This document shows, one piece after another, positions 46,929 through 59,600 of a DNA stretch of 64,000 bases (its first letter is position 1; every line of letters begins with the position of its first letter). Below the pieces are notes generated by a model. The model was not told the origin of the DNA, did no database searches, and was given only the letters and a program-made list of their open reading frames with translations. Made by a program: the position numbers and the translations under genes. The DNA comes from Trifolium pratense. Its lineage: Eukaryota > Streptophyta > Magnoliopsida > Fabales > Fabaceae. Location: NCBI RefSeq assembly GCF_020283565.1, contig NC_060060.1, positions 12,090,001-12,154,000 on the forward strand, given 5' to 3'.

Positions 46929-49900
46929 ATGAAAGTGGGACAAGTATTGCACATGAACGGAGGCACTGGACACACAAGCTATGCATATAATTCCTTACTT
47001 CAGGTAAAAAAAAAGGTTAAATCATCAATTCAATTTTTTCTTTATTTTGCAATTCATATTACCAAAAATACTTAACAATGGTACAGAAAAAGGTCATTTC
47101 TTTGACAAAGGAAATGAGAGAGGAAGCAATAAGGAATCTCTACTGCAGAACATTCCCAAAAAGACTAGGAATTGCGGATTTAGGTTGTTCTTCTGGACCA
47201 AACACTTTGTTTGTGATATCTGAGGTTATCAAATTAGTTGAGAAACTATGCAAAGAAAAGAACCATGAATCTCCAGAGTACCAAGTTTTCTTGAATGATC
47301 TTCCAGGGAATGATTTTAACAACCTTTTTGAGTCCCTTGAGAGATTCAAAGAGAAACTAAATGATGAAGTTGATGGTGAAATTGGTCCATGTTTTTTCAA
47401 TGGGGTTCCTGCTTCTTTTTATGGCAGGATTTTTCCATCTAAAACAATGCATTTTATTCATTCCTCTTACAGCCTTCAATGGCTATCTCAGGTACTATGA
47501 CATACCCAAATTTTATGAGTTTGAATTTGAAAAAGTTTTAGTTTGTTCCCATCTCTTCGTATTGCACTTACACGATGGGAGGGATACCTTGGTTTGCCAA
47601 AAAAGAAAGTTATTAATGTCATTGTCATTAATAATAATTTACACTTCCTCAATTTATTTTTGGTTTTTTGATTTTTTCTACTATACTTCTTGATAATTTA
47701 GGAGTATTTATCCAACAACCAATAAAAATAAGTCATATAATTAAACTAGTAATAGACCCGTGCTATCGCACGAGTTGTATGGAACGCGACAAACATTTAA
47801 GATTTTTGAAGTTAAGATTTGTGAATAGAAAATTATAGCAATTACAATTTAGGTGTAAATAAAAATTATAGCAATTATCTTTTAATCTCATTTAAAATAT
47901 GTATGAAAGTTTTTTTTTTTTTTACGAAAATATGTATGAAAGACTTTTATGTTGAACAGATCCGCATATCTATGCATGAAACTTGATCCTTGACATAATT
48001 ATTTTTTCCGATGTAAAGTAAAAGTTAGTTGTAGATACCACATCCAATCTACCTATGTGGTTTATTTTTAATTGGTTGTTGGGTAAACACCCCAAAATAT
48101 GCATATTAGCTACGGTCACCTCTCTCTCTATCTCTCTACGTACAAGTCTTTTTTTAATATTGTTGTGAATCCGAAGAAACCACACCAATAATCCTTTAGT
48201 GTGTGGAGCAAACAAATAAGCAACCAAATCAAAATGAATGAGCAATTAAACACACAAAAGCTAAAACTACCAAAAGCGATAAAGAACACGATGAAATTAT
48301 TTACCCATTTCGGTTAAAACCAACCTACTATGGGGGAGAGAGAACTCTCTGATCCACTATCAAAAGAAAACTTGATTACACATGAGATTCACCACAAGAG
48401 TTACAAGATTTAGAGTTTTCCTAAATCTACCCTTTTCCCGATTTCTCCCGTGAACAAGAGATTCAATCAATAAGTGTTTCCCGGTGTTACAAAGATTATC
48501 CAAACCCTAGAGAATACCCAAAAAGAACCCCATTTGACCCTAGATTGATGTTGGTGAAAAAAACCATTTACAAACCGTTCTTTTCCTCTCTCTTGCGGCT
48601 GCAGAAACTGAACAACAACATATATAATGCGTGTTTTCGCCTGGGGCGCCAAAACAGTGAATCAGCCCTGTTCTACCAAAACCTGCGCCTGGGGCACCAT
48701 TTCCTCCGCCTGGGGTGCCAAAACAGTGAGAAAACCAATTTTTTGCTTCAATTTCAAGGCAAATCTCAACAAATATTTTTTGGGACAAAACAATCTAAGG
48801 GTGAATAATAGATAGAAAACAAATCCAATGGTAATGGAGCTTTGACTGTACTGACTGCACCCATTTATGAATGCACTAAATCCTGGTCCCAAAATTATCA
48901 AACGATAGTGTAGGCCTCACTTTTAAATTTGACATGTATGTAAATGGTATCCCCGTGGGGATTGCCCCGTTTGAGGACCCGAAGATGGGGGGGGTGGTTT
49001 CTCCGCGGGGATGAAGGAAAAAGTCCCTCCCAAAGGAGGTTTGAGGATGGAGATGAAATTTTATCCTCCGCTCTGCGGAGACTCCGTCCCCGAACACTTT
49101 ATTAAAATAACTTTATATGTATATATTTAAGTAATTTATGTGTTATATATTTATATTTTCACAAAATGTGTGCATAAAATCATTTTTATGTGATCCACGT
49201 GAGCTTAGCTCGGTTGGTAGGGATATCACATTTTATATGTAGGGGTCGGAGTTCGAACCCCGCACACCCCACTTATCCACCTTATGAGTGAAATTTCTAG
49301 CCACTAGGCTATCTGACCAGAAATAAGTAAATTATCTGATGTTTATTATTGTCGCAACTCACAATGATCTCTTAATTTTTTATTTGTTTTATGATTAAAC
49401 TTTTTTATTACTACTAGTTTGATGGAAAACAATATAAATTTGATAATTTGTTTAATGTTGATGGATCTCTACGAAAACTGTGAAGATCTGCAGAGATGGA
49501 GATAGAATACTCTCCATTGTGGAATGGAGACGGGGATGGGAGATAATTTTAAATGGTTATCAAGAAATTTAATTTTATGGTAAAGTACTCCCCACTCATT
49601 CTCCATCCCATTGATGTCCCTATTTTCAACATAGTCTCGATACACATGTTTTATTGTGTGATTAATCAAATAATAACCCAAAACACAAGTTTTCTCTTTA
49701 ATTAAATTAAATATGAGTGAAACACATTATAGATTTATTTATTTTTTTGACAAGAGAACACATTATAGATTTGAAACTAATATAATTGTTGTCTATTTGG
49801 TAATTAATTAGGTTCCTAAAGGTGTAGAGAACAATAAGGGAAACATTTACATGGCTAGCACAAGCCCCATAAACGTGCTGAAGGCTTACTACAATCAATT

Positions 49901-51420
49901 TCAAACAGATTTCTCATTATTTCTCAAGTGTCGTGCAGAAGAACTCGTTGAAAGAGGTCGTATGATTTTAATATTTTTGGGAAGAAAAAGTGACCATCAA
50001 TATAGCAAAGAGAGTTGTTATATTTGGGAGCTTCTTGCTAGTGCTCTTAATGACATGGTCTTGGAGGTACATATTACTTATAGTCAAAGTTTAGTAAATC
50101 ATAATTTAATTTCTTAATTTGAAAACTATCGATTATTTTAATCATTTTGAGATAGTTTTGTAAAATAAATTAGCTAGACCAAATGTGATTTTTTTTTTTT
50201 TTACAAAATGACACAAAAAAGTGAAAAAATGTGATTATAATATATTTTTACCAAACAGAGTCGAAGTAATTTTTAGCATATGATTGTTCAAATGTAATTC
50301 TAAGAAAGAGTGAATTAAGTTTAGCTAGTAATACGTTAATTATAACTAGTTAAATTAACTTATTTTTACCAAATAGAATCGAAGTATTGATAAAGTGAAA
50401 AAATGATAATAAGCGATTGAGAATTTGAGATTACATCGTTCACATTTATATAAGTAGTTTTTTTATGACTACAGAGTTTTTGACATATGATTGTTCAAAT
50501 GTAATTCTAAGAAAGAGCGAGCTAAGTTTAGATAGTAATAAGTTAATTATAACTAGTTAAATTAACTTATTTTTACCAAACAGAATCGAAGTATTGATAA
50601 AGTGAAAAAATGATAATAAGCGATTGAGAATTTGATATTACATCGTTCACATTTATATAAGTAATTTTTTATGTCTACATAGTTTTTGGCATATGATTGT
50701 TCAAATGTAATTCTAAGAAAGAGTGAGCTAAGTTTAGCAAGTAATAAGTTAATTATAACTAGTTAAATTAGTTATGTTACTTTGTGTGCAAGTAACTAAA
50801 TAACTAAGGTGGTTATGCTAGTTTGGGGTTCAATTAGTGACTTGCAAGCCCATTAGATCAAGTGTATAAATAATCACATTGTGATCATGAATGAAAATAA
50901 CCATTGTTAAGAACTTTTCGCCTCTTTCCCTCATTCTCTCATTCTGTTTTGAAAATAAATAGAAAAATTAAATTTAAAAAGAAAACAAATATATAAAGTT
51001 TCTTATAGAGGAATTACAAAAATGATTTTCTTGATCCTTTAGGGAATCATAATGGAAGAGCAAATGGACACTTTCAACATTCCTCAATACGCACCATCCT
51101 CATCAGAAGTAAAATTAGAGATTTTGAAAGAAGGGTCGTTCACCATTGATCGTCTTGAGGTAACAGAAATACATTGGAATGCTTATAATGATTGGAATGA
51201 TACCAATTTCGAAAGTAGTTTGCCCAAATCGCGCATTGATGGGGCAATCAACGTCACAAATTGCATGAGGGCCGTGGCTGAACCTTTGTTGGTCAATCAC
51301 TTTGGAGAAGCTATTATTGATGAAGTTTTCGTACGATACCAAGAAATTTTAGTTGATCGAATGTCTAAGGAGAAAACTGAATTCGTTAATGTGAGCATAT
51401 CAATGACCAAAAAAGTATGA
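46929..51420 (+). CDS. SABATH carboxyl methyltransferase B
   Basis: Tandem paralogue of the gene at 38221. Four exons (46929-47003, 47087-47491, 49812-50066, 51043-51420) join in frame to 370 residues; exon sizes and phases match gene A except that exons 2 and 4 are one codon shorter each. It keeps DLGCSSGPNT (56-65), Gln25, SSYSLQWLSQ and the C-terminal EFVNVSISMTKKV. The N-terminal motif reads GHTSYAYNS instead of GETSYANNS, so Glu is replaced by His near the substrate pocket. The promoter contains a MITE (46495-46816); the leader after it is short. The introns share no element with those of gene A. Both copies look intact. Substrate unknown. Confidence 0.93.
47746..47775 (-). repeat. possible Helitron 3' end, copy 2, in SABATH B intron 2
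   Basis: On the - strand a hairpin (cgtgc gata gcacg) is followed by ggtctattactag and a T. This is the known Helitron 3' layout: hairpin, short spacer, CTAG, inserted next to T. The phrase is also common in legume repeats from memory. The 5' end was not found. Confidence 0.4.
48090..48830. repeat. unclassified repeat with three CGCCTGGGG units in SABATH B intron 2
   Basis: The stretch has a different base composition from the flanks. At 48640-48730 the phrase cgcctgggg(c/t)(g/a)cc occurs three times, twice with ccaaaacagtga after it. I suspect a non-coding part of a retroelement, because the phrases aaccctagagaataccc and tatgggggagagagaac look familiar from plant retroelements, but I cannot place it. 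Confidence 0.4.
48940..49130. repeat. GC-rich repeat (ccccgcggggatg type), copy
   Basis: A GC-rich patch with phrases such as ggtatccccgtggggattgc and ctccgcggggatgaaggaa. Similar phrases are at 41290-41460 (in SABATH A intron 3) and 49440-49620, where a gatgtcccta-like end also occurs. The elements are too decayed to delimit. Confidence 0.4.
49198..49323 (+). mobile_element. tRNA-derived SINE, best copy of its family
   Basis: A box gagcttagctcggttggtag, B box ggagttcgaacccc, then cacttatccaccttatgagt, ttctagccactaggctatct and an A run. Lies in SABATH B intron 2. I see no convincing target-site duplication. Confidence 0.75.
50249..50776. repeat. tandem repeat of about 207-216 bp in SABATH B intron 3
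   Basis: The phrase catatgattgttcaaatg starts at 50277, 50484 and 50700, so two full units plus the start of a third. The units differ by a few substitutions and a small length change. Each carries ttaattataactagttaaat. After the last unit, 50770-50960 has LTR-like features (tataaataatcac, aataaccattgttaag). Confidence 0.8.
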
Positions 51421-52651
51421 CTTATAGTTAATTTGCATAACTTTGATTAATGTTGTGTACTATTTATAATTTGCATAAACCTTATATGTATTTATTTGTA
51501 AAATCAGAAATAATACATATGTGAGATTATATTTGGTAAGTTGATTTGAATGAATATAGACTTTTTTGTGGGATGTATGCATGAAGTATTTGGCAAGTTA
51601 ATTTCAAGAAATAATAAAGAAAAATTCGGAAGCAAAGATTGATGAAACACACAAACTTTTAAACATTGATGAAATAGAAATGGGAAGCAAAGAGTCTATA
51701 TGTTGTGGCTTTGATATCATGCTTGTTGAGAAGCTGGATGAACTAGTGTTGTGTAATACATGTGAGATTGGATGTTCCACGTAAAAAAGTGAAAGTTGGA
51801 CGTATAAATAAAATGACTCATAAATTCAATGTCTTAAAATTTTAGATAAAAATATGGTGTTCAATTCATTTATGTAGTTGTTTTTTTTGCCTAATATGAT
51901 GATCGATCCCTCAATTTCCCATGTATTGAGATCATTCATGAGTGAGTTGAATCTCAATTTGGAGGAAATAGTTGAGATTGAGGATGTGTTCTCTTTTCTT
52001 CGTCCATAAATTCAATGTAGTAAGATTTTGGATAAAGATGTAGTGTCTAACCTCAGTTTTGTGGTTACTACTCGATGCCAATTAGAATTTATATATGTGA
52101 CTGATTCAATCGATTTTCACACTCTTTATTTATCGACCATCATTAATGGTGATTTCATCTATGTGAGTTGACCAAACCCACTTGAATTTCAAAATTCCGA
52201 TGAGTTTACAAATTGTGCTGACAAATTCAACGGGAGGACTAAATTAATACTCATATAAATAAAGTCAAGAGAAAAAACAAACGTTTATTTCAGCTTCTAT
52301 TTTCAAGCAAGCATAATGCAAGTTGTAGAAAATCACAAAGATATAAACCTCACAAAGATATATATTAAAAACTTCAGATAAAAAAAATTAAACAAAAGAC
52401 AAATAGTCTTGATGTTTTGCTGAGGACGGTAAACAACCGTCAAATGTAGCCTCTAATATCTTCCTCGTTAGGTTCACCTTAAATAAACATTAGTACATTA
52501 AATATAATATTTGAACAATTCTTGACCAAAAAAATATACTATATAATATTTGAAAACACCAAAGTTATTGTAAACTTCAATAATCCGTGTGTATTATTTA
52601 CTTAAACATTCTAGTGATATCCGAAACAAGTAATTGTTTCATAATTTCTCC
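51421..52651. other. intergenic between SABATH B and the HIPP gene
   Basis: 3' flank of SABATH B, then AT-rich DNA. A local repeat of the phrase aaattcaatgt(c/a) appears near 51823 and 52008 with matching sequence after it (ttttggataaa and tttagataaaaat), a small duplication. A possible TATA box (ctatataata, about 52540) precedes the next gene. Confidence 0.4.
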
Positions 52652-53693
52652 ATGGTCAAGAAAACAGTCTTGAAGGTTGATATTGATTGTCTCAAATGCA
52701 AAAAGAAACTCATCAAAACCGTTTCTTCTCTTCAAGGTAACACAATATTAGATTATACACACACTACATTAGTCCTTAATTTCCTTCTTCTCTAACCCTA
52801 TCTTTCTTATGGATTGAATTAACATTGAAAATGCTTATAAGTACTTGCTATATTTTGAGTATAGACATATGTGAGAATTTTTTTATAGATAAAATATTAG
52901 TGATTAGATTATTAGAGAAAACTATGTTAGTTGTAGATCGAACTCCGAATCCTACATAAACTTTTTTCGTTGTTCCAACCTATATCACTACACTACTCCT
53001 TCGAGAATACATATGTCAAAGAAATCTCTAACTAGTACCTATGATATATATTTGGTGGGATTTGGATTAGAGACAGTAATTGCGTCACACTATTACTCTT
53101 AGCTGCTTGATTGAAATCAACAACCAAGATTGTTTATAGTTAATTTTGTTAGTGCGTAATTTAAATCGTCAAATTTTCAATTAACGTTTTTTTTTACTCA
53201 AAACATCATGCTATTTTTACCGCAAACAATTCATGTCTATATTTGGTAACATATGTCAACTGGATCTCAATTATTAGTCTTTATAGCTGCACGTCGAAAC
53301 ATTTGATTTATAAAAAAAAAGTACTTTCATTGATTTACAGGTATAAACAAAATTGAAGCAGATGAAGGAAAAGGAACATTGACCATAATAGGGGATGCAG
53401 ACCCATATGACATAATAGTTCGAATAAGGAAAGCTGGAAAAAATGCTGAAGTTGTGAGTATTGGGCCTCCACCTGGCCCACCTCCTCCAAAACAGGATGC
53501 TCCAAAGAAGCCTGAAGAAAAGCCTAAGGCCGAAGAAAAAAATAAGCCCGACCCGGTAAAGAATCTGGACCAAATATCTTATGTGCCCTATATGCAGATG
53601 CCTTATTACTACCCACAATACCAGGCCCAACCAGTTACTGTGGTGCACATGACTAGGTGGGACGAGCCCAATGCATTTTGCACTATAATGTGA
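52652..53693 (+). CDS. HIPP: heavy-metal-associated isoprenylated plant protein (HIPP)
   Basis: Two exons (52652-52736 and 53341-53693) join in phase 1 to 145 residues. The HMA domain spans about residues 3-65: MVKKTVLKVDIDCLKCKKKL has the metal-binding C-x-x-C at Cys13 and Cys16, and GTLTIIGDADPYDIIVRIRK is the second half. A Pro/Lys/Glu-rich linker (GPPPGPPPPKQ, then KPEEKPKAEEKNKPDP) and a Tyr/Met-rich part (YVPYMQMPYYYPQYQAQP) follow. The end CTIM is a CaaX box with Cys142, so the protein is probably farnesylated and membrane-attached. This is the usual plant HIPP layout; roles in metal handling and stress or pathogen responses are known for the family, but not for this member. Confidence 0.93.
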
Positions 53694-54161
53694 TGTTTTT
53701 TTGGAGATACTTATGGTACACTACTTTTGTAGTGGACTCCACTCATGAATTCAATTATTGGTATTAAAAATTATTTATAAGAGTTAAATAATGTTTTTAT
53801 TTTCCAAATAAAATGAGAGAGTTTTTGTTTTGATTATTGTAATTTTTTTAGTTTTTATTTCTTTAAAATCTGAAAGCTCTAATTTGTTTTTGTGTTAAAT
53901 GAGCTGATTTAAGTTTGGTTTGGTTTGGTTGTTTTTAACGATGTTAATTTATAATTAAGTTTCCACTAATAAAAATTCTATTTTCATAAGCTATTTTATC
54001 ATTAACTGTCTTGACAAATTTATAAGTAATACATAAACACATATAAGCTAAAAAATAAGTCAATTCAAACATGTAAGTCTCAATAAAAAAATTGGCCTTG
54101 ACGAAAAAACATCCTTGGTTTCATTATTTATTTTATTTGTTTGCCTTTGTCATTTATTTTC
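53694..54161. other. 3' flank of the HIPP gene
   Basis: AT-rich flank. It includes a short ggttt run (tttggtttggtttggttg near 53917). No gene. Confidence 0.4.
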
Positions 54162-55360
54162 GGCTTTAATGCAGTTTTGGTCCCCCTATTTTTAATTTCT
54201 TATTTGATCCCTCTTTTTCAAAAATCAACTTTTTGATCCCCTATTTTAGTTTTTTTTTTTTAGTTTTGGTCCCTCACTCCATTTTATGGTCAATTTTGAT
54301 GACATGTCAAGGTCATTAATAACATGACATTGCATACTTGGCCAAAACAATATCAATGTCATCAAACTTTTTCTTACATTTCAATAAATATATTTTAAAT
54401 ATTAAGAAAATTAAAAAAAATTCTAAAAAAAGTTAAATATATTAATTAGTGATTGATATTTTTTATCTCTCTCTTTAATCATATTCAACACAATCGCCAT
54501 CCTTCATCATATTTTTCTATCAACACCATCATTCACTCCATCAAAATAAGTTTCATCCACAACAACAAACCCCAAAACCCAAATAGTGAAAGATCACATT
54601 TTTAATATTGGATTGCAGAAAATAAATGAAGAACAAACCTTAATCCATAAAACAAGATAAATATCAAATTGAATAACAACAATAAAAAAGAGAGTGATGA
54701 CGATGATGTTGTCTGTCGGTATCGATTAGAAAGAGGACATTAATATCGATGAGGGGATGCCGAAGACTTCTAGAGGGAGAGTGAATGAGTTGAGCGATCT
54801 GTAATTTCCAATGCTGATGTTGATACTGATACTGATGATGTTGTATGGGTTCTTAAGATTTTCCAGATTTATTTTTTCTTAGATTCAACATCAATTTGGG
54901 AATAGATCAATTTGAGAATAAATGAATTAGTTTTTTTTTTTTTTTAATTTGAATAACAAAGATTAGAAGCAATGACAAAGATTATGAATCGATGATGATT
55001 CTCTCATGATAACGATAATATGGTATGAACAACTTGAGATGAGTTTTTTTTTTTAATAACAATTTGTAAAAAAAATAAATTATTATTATTATATAGTAAT
55101 TCATAATCGTTTTTTATTTTTCCTCTTAGAAATTTTCTAATTTCTAAAACATATTTATTGAAATAGAATAAAAAATTAATGACATGGATAATGTTTTTGC
55201 CAAGTGTGCAATGTCATGTCATCAAAATTGACCCTAAAATGGAATGAGGGATCAAAACTCAAGAAAAATTAAAATATGGGACCAAAAAGTTGGTTTTTAA
55301 AACAGAGGGATCAAAACTTCAAGAAATTGAAAATAAGGGGACCAAAACTGCATTAAAACC
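54162..55360. mobile_element. 1.2-kb Mutator-type foldback element
   Basis: Inverted ends ggctttaatgcagttttggt and the complement of ggttttaatgcagttttggt. The long imperfect arms contain several gatccc/ggtccc phrases. The exact 9-bp duplication tttattttc is at 54153-54161 and 55361-55369. No transposase frame. Interior AT-rich with a few short cat/atg runs. Confidence 0.9.
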
Positions 55361-55369
55361 TTTATTTTC

Positions 55370-56322
55370 AAATTCAATAAAAAATATGTGAGCCGAATTC
55401 TAACATGGAACCACGTACACATACAAAGTACTAAATTCAACCAAACTTCGGCAGCTACAGGCTACACATATAATGTGATGTTTCTACATTGACTTAAGCT
55501 CAAGGGGGAGCATATCTTTATTCTATTATGTATAAAATTAATTAAAAATAATTAAGTATACAAAAATAAGATGACATTAAATAATGTGAAAAATAACATG
55601 ACATCAAAATAGTGTGTAAATATTCAACACAACCGGAAAGTACCAAGAGTTCACCTTATTTTTATCTATAGAGATAAAAAAAGAAAAATTGTATCTATAG
55701 AAGCATTCACACGAACAGTGTACATTAGACCACTTGCGCAATAAGTTAATAACGTTGTCTTCAAGTGAATGATTTTGGATAAATCTCCTTCTTTTCATTT
55801 GATATACATGCAATTAATAATGACTTTTGCATAAGTTGCAAGTTTGAAATTTGAATGTGTATTCATTACGTGTCATAGTACACTCTTAATATAACTTGTC
55901 TTTATGTTTCATTTGGGTTCAGCGTATCTAAATTAATATGGCCAAACTTTGTTTGTTTTATTATTAAGGCTATATAGTTTTGGTATAGGATCCCACAGTT
56001 TCTGACAGTATGTAATCAGAGCGAACAGTTCAGATTAAATACACAGTTAAATAATTTGATCCGTTGATTCGGATTGGATGGCTCATAATTGTAACTGTGT
56101 CATACAGTTATAGAAGAAAATCCGTTTATTAGTTTTGGGGGACAATGAAACTGTATTGGAGGGATTGAGTGAATAATTGAAGAACACTAGTGGATGCTTT
56201 TTTTGCTCAGGAAGAGAATCTACAAATTAAGATTGCAATGGATGGATCATAGAAAAGTGGAATATATAAAAGCATCTTGTATGGTGTAACACAGCAAGCA
56301 CCATATTATATTCCTTTTCATA
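55370..56322. other. intergenic before the Copia element
   Basis: AT-rich DNA. No gene or bounded repeat recognised. Confidence 0.4.
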
Positions 56323-56602
56323 TGAATTGTTTTGTAATTGTTCAAACCTAGTTTAGAAGTTACTTTCATTTCAAGTTAGTTGGTTGTAACTAACTTGTTA
56401 GTTAGTAGCTGGTTAGTTGGTTACTTATCTATCAAGTTAACCACCTATCTTTGTTTTCTATAAGTACGAGTTAGAATAAAGTGTAGAATCACTCCTTGTA
56501 AACCATTCCACAATATTCACTAATCAATAAGAATCTCTTTTCTTTCTCCTAAATCTCCTTCCTCTTCTTCAATAACACAAAGTGTGTGCTTGTTCTCTAA
56601 CA
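56323..56602 (+). repeat. 5' LTR of the Copia element
   Basis: 280 bp, TG...CA, with a TATA-like ctataagta about 145 bp before its end. Its first bases (TGAATTG) differ from the right LTR (TGTTG), which adds two bases. Confidence 0.9.
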
Positions 56603-56685
56603 AATTGGTATCTAGAGCCTTTTGGTTCATTGTGTAGCATCACAAGATTCGGGTTTTTGGGTAAGATTGTCAACATTCAGAGGCA

Positions 56686-59600
56686 ATGGCAAGTGGCAAT
56701 GGTGGTTTACCCAATAATCTTCCAATTCTTGATGGAAAGAATTGGGAACGATGGAACAAGCAAATGAAATCTTTGTTTGGATTTCAAGATACACTAGATG
56801 TGGTGATTAATGGTGTTGCAGCATTACCTGCAAATGCAAATGCAGAGGCAAGAAACAATCACAAAGATTTGAAGAAGAAAGATTGCAAGGCAATGTATGC
56901 AATTCAGGCTGCACTAAATTCAGCAAATTTTGATAAGATCTCTCATGCTGAAACATCCAAAGAAGCATGGGATATCTTGGTGAAGTATTATGATGGTGGA
57001 GAAAAGGTGAAAGCTGTGAAACTACAATCACTGAGGAGGCAGTATGAATTACTACAAATGGACAACAATGAATCGATTGGATCTTATGCATCAAAGGTTC
57101 AAGCACTGATTCACACCATGAAGAGTTGTGGTGAAGAAATCTCTGAGAAGATGATTGTTGAAAAGGTAATGAGAACCTTAACCCCTAATTTTGATCATGT
57201 TATTGTTGCTATCCAAGAAGCTGGTAAAGTAGCAGACATGAAATTGGAAGATTTGGTTGGTTCTTTAGAAGCACATGAATTGATGATTAATGAGAGAAAG
57301 GGTGTACAAGAATCTGTGGAAGCGTTGAAAGCTCAAACATTCAAGAAGAATGATGGCTACAAAGGAAAGAATAAGTCCAAGAATGCTTCACAAAACCAGC
57401 AGAAGTTTGATGAAAAATCTGAATCCTTCAAGAAAGGAGGAGGAACATCAAATTCGAATCCAAAGAAAAAGGATAAAAGTCACATTCAATGTTACAATTG
57501 CCAGAAGTGGGGTCATTATGCATCTGAATGTAGATCAAAGAAGGCAAAAGACAGTGATGATGAAGCAAACTTGGTGGAAGAAAACTCAGTTGAAGGTAAA
57601 GGTGTTGTAACCTTCATGGCTGCTATGTCAGAAGATAAAATTGCTAGTGGAGCATGGTACTTGGACATAGGGTGTTCCAATCATATGACTGCTCATAAAA
57701 ACTGGCTGATCAAATTTGATGACACAAAGAAAAGCAAAGTGAAACTAGCAGATGGTAGGTCCATACAAGCAGAAGGCACTGGGAACATGGTAATCAAAAG
57801 AAAGAATGGTAGTTCTGCCATAGTTGAAAATATCTTGTTTGTACCAGGTATGGATTGTAACTTGCTTAGTGTTGGTCAATTAATAGAGAAAGGCTTCTCA
57901 GTTAGTATAAAGAATGAATACTTTGAACTCTATGATCCTGCAAACATGTTAGTATTGAGGTCACCTTTGGCTAAGAATAGAACTTTCAAAATTGTGATCA
58001 ACAATGCTACAGTAGAATGCATGAAAGCTGTGTCAGAAGATAAACAAAATTGGTTGTGGCACTTGAGATTTGGCCATTTGAATTTTAAATATCTGAACCA
58101 GATAGCAAGCAAGGAAATGGTATCAGGACTACCCAAAATTCAAATGCAAGATAAGATATGTGAGGGTTGCTTAGCAGGCAAGCAAACCAGGAACATTTTC
58201 AAAAAATCTTTACCATTAAGATCTGCAAATGTTTTGGAAGTTGTACACTCAGATGTGTGTGGACCATTTGATGTGAAATCACTTGGTGGAAACAGGTACT
58301 TCATAACATTTGTGGATGAATTTAGCAGAAAATTGTGGGTTTACTTGATACAGTCAAAAGATGAAGCATTTGATGTGTTCAAAAGATTCAAGGCGTTGGT
58401 AGAGAATCAATGCAGCAAGAGAATTAAAATTCTCAGAACTGATGGAGGAGGTGAGTATACTTCAAGGAGGTTTGAGTCATTTTGTGAAGAAAATGGCATT
58501 GAACATGAAGTCACAGCTCCATACACACCTCAACACAATGGTTTGGCTGAGAGAAGGAACAGAACAATACTTGACATGGCTAGATGCATGGTGAAACATA
58601 GAAATCTGCCTAAGTCATTCTGGGGTGAAGCTGTAAGTACTGCAGTGTATGTGTTAAACAGATGCCCTACAAAGAAACTCAAAGACAAAGTACCAGAAGA
58701 AGTATGGAGTGGCAAGAAGCCAAGTGTAAGTCACTTTAGAGTTTTTGGTGCATTGTGCTACAAGCATGTACCAGAAGCCAAGAGAAAGAAGCTGGATGAT
58801 AGAAGTGAATCAATGATTCTAGTAGGCTATCATGTAACTGGAGCTTATAAACTGTACAATCCAACAACAAAGAAAATGATATACAGTAGAGATGTCATTG
58901 TTGATGAAGCAAAGAGTTGGGATTGGATATCTAGCAGCAGCACAAGCAAGCCATTGATGAGTTTAACTGAAGACAGTGATAGTGATCAGAATGCTGAGAC
59001 AGATGCTGCAGCATCAGAAGCAGCAGATGCTGAAGCATCAGAAGCAGCAGATGCTGAAGCTTCAGAAACAGCAGATGCTGAAGCATCAGAAGTTGGAACC
59101 AGAGCCAGATCATCAAGGGCAAGAAAAACTCCAGCCAGATTACAAGATTGTGATGTGGTAAATGATAATGAGGTAAATGAAGATGGTGATCTAGTACACT
59201 TTGCACTGCTAGCAGGAGCAGAACCTGTTAATCATATTGAAGCTCTGAATAACATGAAATGGAAGCAAGCTATGGAGGAAGAACTATGTGCCATTGAGAA
59301 GAATCATACATGGGAGATAGTCAAGTTACCATCAGACAAGAAAGCAATAGTAGTAAAATGGGTGTTCAAATTGAAGCTCAACCCAGATGGTTCCATAGCA
59401 AAGCACAAAGCAAGATTGGTTGCAATAGGTTTTCTGCAAAGAGAAGGGCTGGATTACTCAGAGGTTTACTCACCTGTTGCTAGAATTGAGACTGTAATGC
59501 TGGTAGTAGCTATAGCAAATGCAAGAGATTGGCCTATGTACCATCTAGATGTCAAATCTGCTTTTCTAAATGGACCATTAGAAGAAGTAGTTTTTGTAAC

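Noticed and set aside
50770..50960. solo LTR after the tandem repeat
   Set aside because: Has TATA-like and end-like phrases but no TG...CA pair with duplication that I could defend; noted only as LTR-like.
58931..59206. - strand frame rich in Leu and His within the Copia element
   Set aside because: Antisense of the Ala/Glu repeat tract; low complexity.
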